A stretch of 12,448 nt of DNA from Dehalococcoidia bacterium UBA2777 (GTDB taxonomy: Bacteria > Chloroflexota > Dehalococcoidia > UBA2247 > UBA2777): positions 1-12,448 of the forward strand of contig DEIJ01000091.1 of NCBI GenBank assembly GCA_002352365.1, given 5' to 3'. Made by a program: the position numbers and the translations under genes. Of this stretch, positions 6,758 through 12,447 are shown piece after piece; the stretch's first letter is position 1; the number at the start of each line of letters is the position of its first letter. The notes below the pieces were generated by a model. It worked only from the letters and a program-made list of their open reading frames with translations, searched no databases and was not told the DNA's origin.

Positions 6758-7477
6758 TCATCCTGTCTCCACTCTCCACCCGTTGGTGTAGACATTCATC
6801 CTCCTCACCCTGATGAAGCCAACGAGGGTCACTCCCAAACTATCAGCTAGTCTCACCGCCAGGTCGGTGGGAGCGGATATAGAGAGGATTATAGGAATAT
6901 TTATTTTAACTACCTTGAGCAATATCTCTGAAGACACTCTTCCACTGCTGATCACTATCCTATTATCCGTGGGTATATCCTCCAGAATGCACCTCCCGAA
7001 GATCTTGTCTAAGGCATTATGCCTTCCTATATCCTCGTCGTGGATCAATGCTCTCCCCGGGTCACATAGGGCAGCACTATGAACCCCACCTGTTATCCTA
7101 AAAAGGGGAGAGAGACATTGGAACTCATCCATCAGGGAGAAGATTTGACTCTCAGGTATCTTTAACTTTGAGTTTATTGGGCTTACCGCATGGGGGTGAA
7201 GAAGATTGATCCTCGGGGGAATATCCTGCTTAGTTTCTACCCTAGCTATTCCTCCTTCCGCATCGATAGCCATTTTCTTGATGTCATCTTTGTCTTGAAT
7301 AAATCCCTTGGAGGATAGGAAACCCACTGCTAAATACTTTAGGTGTTTAGGGGTGCAAAACAAAGTTGCTATTTCCTTTTCGTTGAGTATGATGGTGAGG
7401 GGGAATTCTTTAGCTATCATATCCTCGACATTATCCCTGTTTCCTTCGCTAATCCGCAATATGGGAAATCTCTCCAT
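6758..7477 (-). CDS. fdhD: FdhD-like formate dehydrogenase accessory sulfurtransferase
   Basis: 239 residues. FdhD signatures are ITGGVHSAAL at 128-137, DEDIGRHNALDKIFG at 147-161, ISSGRVSSEILLKV at 176-189 and SAPTDLAVRLADSLGVTLVG at 201-220. FdhD moves sulfur from a desulfurase to the molybdenum or tungsten cofactor of formate dehydrogenase. In E. coli the work is done by a CxxC in a loop ahead of the GGVH motif; here the matching stretch, about 88-105 (PRINLLHPHAVSPINS), has no cysteine. The only cysteines are C41, C121, C138 and C163. C121, just before the GGVH motif, might substitute. The start has GGAGG and AAGGA upstream. It lies directly upstream of the CDF gene. Confidence 0.87.
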   Translation of the reverse strand: MERFPILRISEGNRDNVEDMIAKEFPLTIILNEKEIATLFCTPKHLKYLAVGFLSSKGFIQDKDDIKKMAIDAEGGIARVETKQDIPPRINLLHPHAVSPINSKLKIPESQIFSLMDEFQCLSPLFRITGGVHSAALCDPGRALIHDEDIGRHNALDKIFGRCILEDIPTDNRIVISSGRVSSEILLKVVKINIPIILSISAPTDLAVRLADSLGVTLVGFIRVRRMNVYTNGWRVETG

Positions 7478-7520
7478 CCCTTCCTTTATTCCTCCCTCTA
7501 CTTTTATCCTATCCCCAGCC

Positions 7521-7628
7521 CTAACCCCAAATGCCTAATGCCTCCTCGGCAGGGCAATTCTGTTCGCTGAGATTGATCACCGTGCCCTTTCTAGCCATGA
7601 GGATGGCGCCACAGGGCGATATCTTGCC
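7521..7628 (-). pseudogene. short coding-like tail after mnmA, DUF169-like remnant
   Basis: Immediately after the mnmA TGA, in the same frame, 35 codons stay open to TAG at 7521-7523. They read like protein: CGAILMARKGTVINLSEQN followed by CPAEEALGIWG. The spacing of a first Cys, ARKG, a second Cys and ALG resembles the N-terminal part of DUF169 proteins as I remember them. No ribosome site precedes the internal ATG. The simplest view is a leftover fragment of a DUF169-like gene; the alternative, an extension reached by recoding the UGA, is discussed in the findings. Confidence 0.4.
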
Positions 7629-7631
7629 TCA
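7598..7631 (-). promoter_or_regulatory. hairpin beginning at the mnmA UGA, SECIS-like geometry
   Basis: On the minus strand UGAGG (7631-7627) can pair with CCUCA (7602-7598), and inside it CGCC (7618-7615) pairs with GGCG (7610-7607) around a CUGU loop. The apical loop starts 14 bases after the UGA. Seen: the complementarity. Whether it is a selenocysteine element, a weak terminator or chance cannot be decided here; no T-run follows, so an intrinsic terminator is unlikely. Confidence 0.25.
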
Positions 7632-8696
7632 CTCGCTTGCCTCTATCCAACCACCGCCAACCACGATGTCGCCATGATAGAAGACCACCGCCTGCCCTGG
7701 GGTGATCGCTTTTTGGGGCCGAGCAAATTTAACCTCAGCCTTGCCGTCGGATAAGGGATAAACCCAAGCTTCCGCCTCCTGGTGGCGATATCTTATCTTT
7801 GCCCTAAGTTCTATGGGTTTCGTTGGGTCATCAAATGCAATCCAATTTAAATCCCTGGCCAAAAGCCCATCTCGATATAGGTCCTCCTCCTTTCCCACTG
7901 TGATGGCGTTTTCGCCCCTGTTGATGGCTATCACATAGAGGGGGAATCCCGTAGCCACCCCTAACCCTTTCCTCTGTCCAATGGTATAAAGGTGAATTCC
8001 CTTATGCTCACCAAGGATTCTTCCTCTCAAATCCACTATCGGCCCGGGGCCACCTTTTACTACAGGAGAGAAATCACCAAAATCTTGGCTTTCTTTCTTG
8101 CCACAAACCTTCCTCAAGCCCAAATCCCTAGCTTTTCTCTTAATCTCTTCCTTGGCATAGCCCCCCAAGGGGAAAATCAACCTCGAAAGCTTGGCTTGAG
8201 ATAAGGAGAAGAGAAAATAAGATTGGTCTTTGGAGAAGTCCTTGGCCTTTTTTAGTAGGTATCTCTCCTTCTCTTTATCATATTCAACCTGAGCATAATG
8301 CCCGGTAGCCATATAATCTGCTTTGATGCCCGCGGCTTCGATCTTATCTAATAGAGCTCCCAACTTTATCCTCTCATTACATACAACGCATGGGTTGGGG
8401 GTTCTCCCCTGAGAATACTCCTGATGAAAATAATCTAAAACTCCATCTTGGTATTCCTTCCTCAAGTCAAAGATATAAAATGGCATCCCCAAAATTTGAG
8501 CCACTTCTTTGGCATCCTGGGTGTCCTCTTCCTCCTCCGGGCCGTAGCAGCGATGACGGTATCTTAACGGGGAAATTTTTGAACCTTGCCAAATGTTCAT
8601 GGTTACCCCAATGACCTCATAGCCTTGTTCCTTGAGCAGAGCAGCAGCCACAGATGAATCCACCCCACCGCTCATGGCTATCACTACCTTCACCAT
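7629..8696 (-). CDS. mnmA: tRNA-specific 2-thiouridylase MnmA
   Basis: 355 residues. The PP-loop SGGVDSS at 9-15 adenylates U34 of Lys, Glu and Gln tRNAs before sulfur is added to give s2U. Also visible: TPNPCVVCN at 99-107 (C103, C106), MATGHYA at 129-135, DQSYFLF at 157-163, IHLYTIGQRKGLG at 234-246 and a C-terminal domain ending VVGGGWIEASE. The CxxC at 103-106 replaces the Asp-x2-Cys of the E. coli enzyme, and the usual second cysteine of the SxxICF motif is absent: here the stretch is ESQDFGDF, with C198 a few residues upstream. This fits an Fe-S or persulfide variant of the family. It overlaps neither neighbour; the gene above ends six bases upstream. Confidence 0.93.
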   Translation of the reverse strand: MVKVVIAMSGGVDSSVAAALLKEQGYEVIGVTMNIWQGSKISPLRYRHRCYGPEEEEDTQDAKEVAQILGMPFYIFDLRKEYQDGVLDYFHQEYSQGRTPNPCVVCNERIKLGALLDKIEAAGIKADYMATGHYAQVEYDKEKERYLLKKAKDFSKDQSYFLFSLSQAKLSRLIFPLGGYAKEEIKRKARDLGLRKVCGKKESQDFGDFSPVVKGGPGPIVDLRGRILGEHKGIHLYTIGQRKGLGVATGFPLYVIAINRGENAITVGKEEDLYRDGLLARDLNWIAFDDPTKPIELRAKIRYRHQEAEAWVYPLSDGKAEVKFARPQKAITPGQAVVFYHGDIVVGGGWIEASE

Positions 8697-8701
8697 CCTT
8701 C

Positions 8702-8971
8702 TTAATTTACACCCCTATCTATCTCCAACTCGAGGTCTTCGATTAGTTTTAAATCCTCCCGGGAGATCTTCCCTGGGCCGTCAGGAGGCACAAGGGTGAA
8801 TCTTATTTCAGCGGGGAATCCTCTCAATGGCAATGCACACCTTTTCCAGCTCTCGAGCTGATAAAGATTTTCCACGGTGACAATTGCAAACCTGCGGGCT
8901 CCATATAGTATCCCTATCGATCCCACAACCTGCGGAACCACCGCCTCACTGCTCAGCTTCCTCGATAGCAA
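8702..8971 (-). CDS. small protein of unknown function between the YHS gene and mnmA
   Basis: Up to 89 residues from TTG 8971, or 79 from GTG 8941, which lies just after the YHS stop and follows a GAGG. The TTG start would overlap the YHS gene by 19 bases. The sequence has a mixed beta-like N-half (VVGSIGILYGARRFAIVTVE), one Cys near residue 45 and an acidic helical end (REDLKLIEDLELEIDRG). I do not recognise the family. Its tight position before mnmA suggests cotranscription; no function is proposed. Confidence 0.6.
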   Translation of the reverse strand: MLSRKLSSEAVVPQVVGSIGILYGARRFAIVTVENLYQLESWKRCALPLRGFPAEIRFTLVPPDGPGKISREDLKLIEDLELEIDRGVN

Positions 8972-9132
8972 TCCTCTGCTCCAGCTTCACCTTTTAGATA
9001 CTTCTCGGGATTCTCATCAAAAAATTTCTTACAACCTGGGGCACAGAAGTAATAAGTCTTCCCTTTGTAATCCGACTTGGCTTTCGCCTTGTTCTCATCT
9101 ACCCCCATCCCACAGACGAGATCTTTAGCCAT
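8953..9132 (-). CDS. YHS-domain metal-binding protein
   Basis: 59-residue gene. It reads DLVCGMGVD at 4-12, then YKGKTYYFCAPGCKKFF at 22-38 and NPEKYL at 41-46: the complete YHS pattern with C7, C30 and C34. YHS domains occur alone or at the N-terminus of copper and heavy-metal ATPases and in other metal-handling proteins. The ribosome site is excellent, AAGGAGGTGA five bases before the ATG. C55 near the tail is extra. The stop lies inside the longest version of the next gene. Metal binding is inferred from the family. Confidence 0.85.
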   Translation of the reverse strand: MAKDLVCGMGVDENKAKAKSDYKGKTYYFCAPGCKKFFDENPEKYLKGEAGAEDCYRGS

Positions 9133-9241
9133 CTAAATCACCTCCTTCTTTGTTTAATTTTGTCCCAGACTGTCCAGGAGCCGTGCTGGCACGATATTCA
9201 GGCCTCTCTCCCCGACATTCGCCCATGGTCGAAATCTCAAG

Positions 9242-9568
9242 TTACCAATAATTGGGGTGCTCATTATCATAGTGTTCCTCTACAAAGGCAAGGAAACTTT
9301 CTAGCAAGGAAGCTGCCTTGCTATTATCACCTTCCCTCACCGTATCTAGAGCCTCGTTGAGAATTCCAATTTCGATTTCTATCTGTGAAGATATGTTGCA
9401 GACATTGCCATAGCAAGAGCCCAGATCAGCTCGCCATACATGTGATTGCTTTATACCTATCATCTTTTCTATATCAGCAATACAATCCGCCTTCTTTGAA
9501 GGTGAGGCCAACTTCTCTTTAATGGCAGCAATAGTTTCTCTAACCTCCTTTTTGTCTATCATCAACAT
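9242..9568 (-). CDS. helical protein of unknown function downstream of flavodoxin
   Basis: 108 residues from ATG 9568, chosen because AAAGGAG lies six bases upstream; an in-frame ATG at 9586 would add six residues but sits ahead of that site. The protein is predicted mostly helical from composition, with three Cys: one in KKADCIADIEK and two in GSCYGNVC. It ends EEHYDNEHPNYW. The pattern suggests a small helical bundle. I do not recognise a family. It starts about 20 bases after the flavodoxin stop, so it is likely part of the same transcript. Confidence 0.7.
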   Translation of the reverse strand: MLMIDKKEVRETIAAIKEKLASPSKKADCIADIEKMIGIKQSHVWRADLGSCYGNVCNISSQIEIEIGILNEALDTVREGDNSKAASLLESFLAFVEEHYDNEHPNYW

Positions 9569-9588
9569 TTTTCTCTCCTTTCTCACTA

Positions 9589-10074
9589 CTATCGGGCAGC
9601 AATCTTGGCTGCCAGTCTCCCCACCCTGCTACCCAAAGCCCGGCATGCTTCAAGTGCTTCTTTGTCAGGCTTTTCTATTGCTACCACTCCATAATGCCCT
9701 CCAACTTTTATAGGATCCCCCATCACCATCATTCCATGAATGAGCATCGCTTGAAGTAGGGAGATAAGAGTTGTCTCATTTCCTCCAGATATAGCACCGG
9801 ATGAGGTGAAGGCAGCCCCTACTTTGCCTTCCAGTCTACCCCTTATCCCCACCGACTCACTTATTAGCTTCTTCATGTTCTCCGACATCGTCCCAAAATG
9901 GGTTGGAGAGCCCAGGATTATGCCATCCGCCTTCTCTAAATCCTCCAGGCTAGTATCCGAGGCTTTTTTGACCTCCGCTTCTGTCTCTGCTTCTCTAATA
10001 CCTTCACCAACCGCTTTCGCCATCTCCTCAGTATTTCCGGTTTTTGAATCGTAGACCACTAACACCTTTGCTAT
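9589..10074 (-). CDS. flavodoxin / WrbA-like FMN protein with unusual start
   Basis: Flavodoxin-fold protein of about 160 residues. The phosphate loop S-K-T-G-N-T, GSPTHFGTMSENMKKLI and the GHYGVVAIEKPD region fit WrbA-like or NAD(P)H:quinone oxidoreductase-type flavodoxins that bind FMN and carry electrons in the cytoplasm. The start is odd. GTG at 10065 lies 14 bases after GGAGG, while the family N-terminus MAKVLVVYDSKTGNT would begin at 10074, where the codon is ATA, five bases after GGAGG. I give 10074 as the likely biological start and 10065 as the conservative one. The gene ends in TAG TAG TGA. It follows the cyclophilin-like gene closely. Confidence 0.85.
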   Translation of the reverse strand: MAKVLVVYDSKTGNTEEMAKAVGEGIREAETEAEVKKASDTSLEDLEKADGIILGSPTHFGTMSENMKKLISESVGIRGRLEGKVGAAFTSSGAISGGNETTLISLLQAMLIHGMMVMGDPIKVGGHYGVVAIEKPDKEALEACRALGSRVGRLAAKIAAR

Positions 10075-10087
10075 AGCTACCTCCTTC

Positions 10088-10474
10088 TTAAATCATCTCT
10101 ACTATGATCTTTTCCCCTTCTTTAACCTCCTTAAACACCTTCGAGTCGAAAGTTAGCTTTCCGAAGATATTCACTGGACTTGCTGCTCGGATCTCCTCCC
10201 CCCGGGTTATAGGAGTAGGGCCAAAGAAGATGCAAAGGGCACTTCCCCGAGGCCAATAGCCTAAATCGCCAGGCTCTACTATTTCATGCCCCTCCTCTAA
10301 CTCCATCTTTACTGGGATGGCAAAGTATATTTCCTCCCCCCAAATATTGGCCCTGCCGCTCAGGGGTAAGGCTTGCCAAATGGCATCGGCGGTCTTTGTA
10401 GTATTGAGCTCTGCCAGCGCTGTTACCGAACCCGTTATAATGCGAATTTGCCTTTTCACTTTTTCAATGCTCAT
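10088..10474 (-). CDS. cyclophilin-like (TM1367-type, PF04126-like) protein
   Basis: 128 residues. Features shared with the TM1367 family are the opening strand RQIRIITG, ALAELNTTKTADAIWQALP, WGEEIYFAIPV, the GDLGYWPRGSALCIFFGPTP stretch and the closing AASPVNIFGKL. Members have a cyclophilin-like beta-barrel, but no prolyl isomerase activity has been shown to me for them, and the role is unknown. ATG 10474 lacks a ribosome site; the frame stays open upstream to a TAG near 10530 without a good start. It is the first gene of a tight run with flavodoxin and the genes below. Confidence 0.78.
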   Translation of the reverse strand: MSIEKVKRQIRIITGSVTALAELNTTKTADAIWQALPLSGRANIWGEEIYFAIPVKMELEEGHEIVEPGDLGYWPRGSALCIFFGPTPITRGEEIRAASPVNIFGKLTFDSKVFKEVKEGEKIIVEMI

Positions 10475-10756
10475 AAGTTCAGCTACATTCTCTGCATCCC
10501 CTCCTCCACTCCGTTCCAGACCAGGTATCTAAAATCCCTGAGGCTACAGGCTCAGAGCTAAGGCGAAGACTCAGCGCTAAAATGTCGGCATGGTTCCATC
10601 TCCTTGCCCCCTCACTCTATCCTCCGTAGTTCCATCTTCAGTAGATTAACCCGATCCATGCACTGTACTTCAAGGACATCTGGGTTCCCGTATTTTTCCG
10701 GAAAGTCACCCCCAAACGGAGCATGATAATGTAGGGGAAGCTGTCACGGGGTACTA
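10475..10756 (-). other. gap with coding-like fragments, probably gene debris
   Basis: No intact gene. On the minus strand a 43-codon open stretch (10612-10743) reads like protein, with HYHAPFGGDFPEKYGNPDVL and a basic end MELRRIE before TGA. In the same frame follow a 13-codon ATG frame (10558-10599) and, past two stops, a further protein-like piece ending EEGMQRM near 10490. I recognise no family in any of them. The stops within one frame suggest the eroded end of a lost gene after the broken permease. Confidence 0.35.
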
Positions 10757-11242
10757 TTATATCATTGAAAAGCAGTAGCCGAAAACCAAGGCCATTACTG
10801 AAACTGCTCCTAAGTAGGCGAGTAAGGTCTTGCTGCCGAATTCTTTTCTCAATACTAGAATAGTTCCATAGCTGGTAATTGGCCCCACCAGTAGTAGCGT
10901 CATCCCTGCTCCATTGCTTCCGGCGATTATCGCCATCGGTGCTGCATCTTCATAGGAAAGGTGGATAGGCCTAGAGATGAGGTAGGTGAGAGCAAATACC
11001 AAAAGGATATTGCAGAATATCCTGATGGCAGTCATGCCCACTGCCGCTGGAAGTTCGGTGATTATACCCCCTTGTAGGCTGAATAATACCACCAGGGTAA
11101 GCCCCATATTACCCTCTGCTAGATAGCTCTACATCAAAACCATAGCAGTGCACGGGGCAACCCCGAGGAGGATCATCCCTGCCCTGTACTCCTGTGCAAT
11201 CTCGGGAGATAAGAAATCTTTGAAAATTACACTTGGTTCTCT
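10757..11242 (-). pseudogene. broken arsenite permease, ACR3-like with ArsP/UPF0718-like end
   Basis: Directly after the arsR stop the frame reads an ACR3-like segment, EYRAGMILLGVAPCTAMVLM, with the permease Cys of the APC-T-AMV motif, then TAG at 11129-11131 where ACR3 has Trp, then SYLAEGNMG. About 100 N-terminal residues are missing. The frame then jumps to a later ACR3 region, LTLVVLFSLQGGIITELP ... LSYEDAAPMAIIAGSN, and ends with GAGMTLLLVGPITSYGTILV plus LRKEFGSKTLLAYL, which resembles the C-terminus of UPF0718/ArsP permeases instead of ACR3. The open part from ATG 11107 (116 residues) could still be made but would be a fragment with about three membrane segments. Family reading is from memory of motifs. 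Confidence 0.7.
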
Positions 11243-11584
11243 TTACCTAGGGCAACGACCTCTTTTCTCAGTGCAAATCATTCCCTCCTGATTTAGTAGA
11301 GACATACAGCACTGGGCGGAGAGAAACTCACTGAACCTATCTGAGTTTAATCTGTAGTGAGACCAGGTACCAACTTCCCTGCGCTCGACAAGCCCGCACC
11401 TTTCCAAAATTGCCAGGTGGTAAGAAGTTAGTGACTGCCCCTGGTCCAGGGCAGCCTCCAGTTCACAGGCACAAAGCTCCTCATGCTGAGCTAGCAAGCT
11501 GATAGTCTTTAACCTGCTTGGACTGGCCAGTGCCTTAAACAGAGCGACATGGGTGTTAAGTTCCTTCCTTTCAGCTTCGCTCAT
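11243..11584 (-). CDS. arsR: ArsR-family metalloregulatory repressor
   Basis: 113 residues from ATG 11584; a TTG at 11638 would add 18 residues but lies across the predicted promoter. The winged helix spans about 12-80: LFKALASPSRLKTISLL, recognition helix SLTSYHLAILERCGLV and wing RREVGTWSHYRLN. The E-L-C38-A-C40-E-L motif matches the ELCVCDL arsenite site of ArsR; extra cysteines at 63, 92, 93, 104 and 111 may add ligands. It represses its own operon until As(III) or Sb(III) binds. A palindrome sits just upstream. There is no clear ribosome site, so a short-leader or leaderless start is possible. The permease it should control is broken. Confidence 0.92.
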   Translation of the reverse strand: MSEAERKELNTHVALFKALASPSRLKTISLLAQHEELCACELEAALDQGQSLTSYHLAILERCGLVERREVGTWSHYRLNSDRFSEFLSAQCCMSLLNQEGMICTEKRGRCPR

Positions 11585-11595
11585 AATCGAAGTTG

Positions 11596-11613
11596 TATCA
11601 AATTTTTTTGATA
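11596..11613 (-). promoter_or_regulatory. palindromic ArsR operator
   Basis: Perfect inverted repeat TATCAAA-TTTT-TTTGATA centred 20 bases upstream of the arsR ATG. AT-rich palindromes of this size and place are typical ArsR/SmtB operators. A plausible minus-strand promoter, TTGTCG then 17 bases then TATATC (about 11610-11638), runs into it, so bound repressor would cover the start of transcription. Confidence 0.6.
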
Positions 11614-11659
11614 TATTCAATACACAAAACAGCGACAACTATTCGAGAGATTCCAAATC

Positions 11660-11845
11660 TTACCTCACCCATTCTCCACATGCGGAGGGGGGTTCAGGCG
11701 TTGATAGTGATTTGAACACTTCGTGAGCTTTAGGGCCGGTCACGGTATCCCGCAGACGCCATCCACCATCCCTCTTTACATAGACCTCGAGGCTATCCTG
11801 GTTGAGGATATATTTGCAATTTCCCCTGACTATTTCTTGACTCAT
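11660..11845 (-). CDS. small protein of unknown function upstream of arsR
   Basis: 61 residues. The ATG at 11845 follows GGGGGTGA at a good distance, which supports a real gene. The middle, YILNQDSLEVYVKRDGGWRL, looks like a beta-hairpin; Cys10 and Cys56 are the only cysteines. The C-terminus is Pro-rich and ends CGEWVR. I recognise no family. It lies just ahead of the arsR promoter on the same strand. Confidence 0.6.
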   Translation of the reverse strand: MSQEIVRGNCKYILNQDSLEVYVKRDGGWRLRDTVTGPKAHEVFKSLSTPEPPSACGEWVR

Positions 11846-12092
11846 AACTCACCCCCGGTTACTGCCAAATTGTAAACTCAACTTTAGCCATCACGCCCAT
11901 GGTGCGCGAACGGCCTTATTTTTTTGAACTCGACTATCAGGTCGCACCGGCCTCCGGTCTTATCTTGCCCAGCCTAACACCATACCGAGAAGCTGCCCCC
12001 CAGCTCAGCCATCGTTGCTCGCTATGCCTAACTTGGGTGGGTTCTCCTTGGCGCTTTTCACTCCCTGTCTTTCTATCCCTCAGTCATCCTCG
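11846..12092 (-). other. gap between nifU and the small protein, possible decayed NifX-like gene
   Basis: No intact gene. On the minus strand a short piece, SAKENPPKLGIASNDG, just after the NifU gene resembles the start of a dinitrogenase iron-molybdenum cofactor (NifX/NifB-C) domain, and a later piece in another frame, LIVEFKKIRPFAHHGRDG, could be its middle. Stops and frame changes separate them. The plus-strand open frame across this gap has no ribosome site and is not believed. Confidence 0.25.
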
Positions 12093-12311
12093 TTAGACGG
12101 CAACCACCTCCTTGACCTCAGGCACATGCTCTTTAATCACCTGCTCGATCCCACGTCGCAAGGTCATAGTTGACATGGGGCAGCCACTACAAGCACCAGT
12201 TAGCCTTACCCTGACCACATTTTCGCTAACATCTACCAGTTCCACATCGCCTCCGTCGGCTAACAAAGCGGGCCTTATGCGGTCCAGGGCTGCTTCCACC
12301 TGCTGTCGCAT
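12093..12311 (-). CDS. NifU C-terminal-domain Fe-S scaffold protein
   Basis: 72 residues, the length of a stand-alone NifU-like (Nfu) domain. LLADGGDVELVDV at 17-29 and the G-A-C41-S-G-C44-P-M-S motif are diagnostic; the CxxC pair holds a transient [4Fe-4S] cluster in a dimer and passes it to target enzymes. GGGGGTGA lies ahead of the ATG. The upstream partial gene ends 19 bases away on the same strand, so they are probably cotranscribed. Confidence 0.92.
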   Translation of the reverse strand: MRQQVEAALDRIRPALLADGGDVELVDVSENVVRVRLTGACSGCPMSTMTLRRGIEQVIKEHVPEVKEVVAV

Positions 12312-12330
12312 GATTCACCCCCTTATTCAT

Positions 12331-12447
12331 TTATACTTTACCATTCTCCTCTCCAAATGATTTGAGGAATGTCTCGGGAATCCCGGGAACCTGGGCGTCT
12401 ACCCACCCTTTAAGGCAATTGAGACAACAGAAGCTATACTGCTCGAC
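12331..12447 (-). CDS. partial gene at right edge, cysteine-containing C-terminus
   Basis: Only the last 38 residues are in the window; the gene enters from the right edge and ends in TAA at 12331-12333. A C-C-x2-C motif (YSFCCLNCLKGW) is followed by a VPGIPETFLKSFGEENGK tail. This may be a metal or Fe-S site. Too little is visible to name a family. It lies directly upstream of the NifU-like gene. Confidence 0.6.
   Translation of the reverse strand, partial: VEQYSFCCLNCLKGWVDAQVPGIPETFLKSFGEENGKV

Noticed and set aside
9125..9226. 33-codon minus-strand frame (MGECRGERPEYR...) overlapping the YHS start
   Set aside because: No ribosome site, low-complexity composition and no recognisable motif; its last codons simply read through the YHS ribosome site.
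11899..12096. 65-residue plus-strand open frame
   Set aside because: No ribosome site, biased Ser/Pro/Leu composition typical of a reverse-strand shadow, and opposite to all neighbours.
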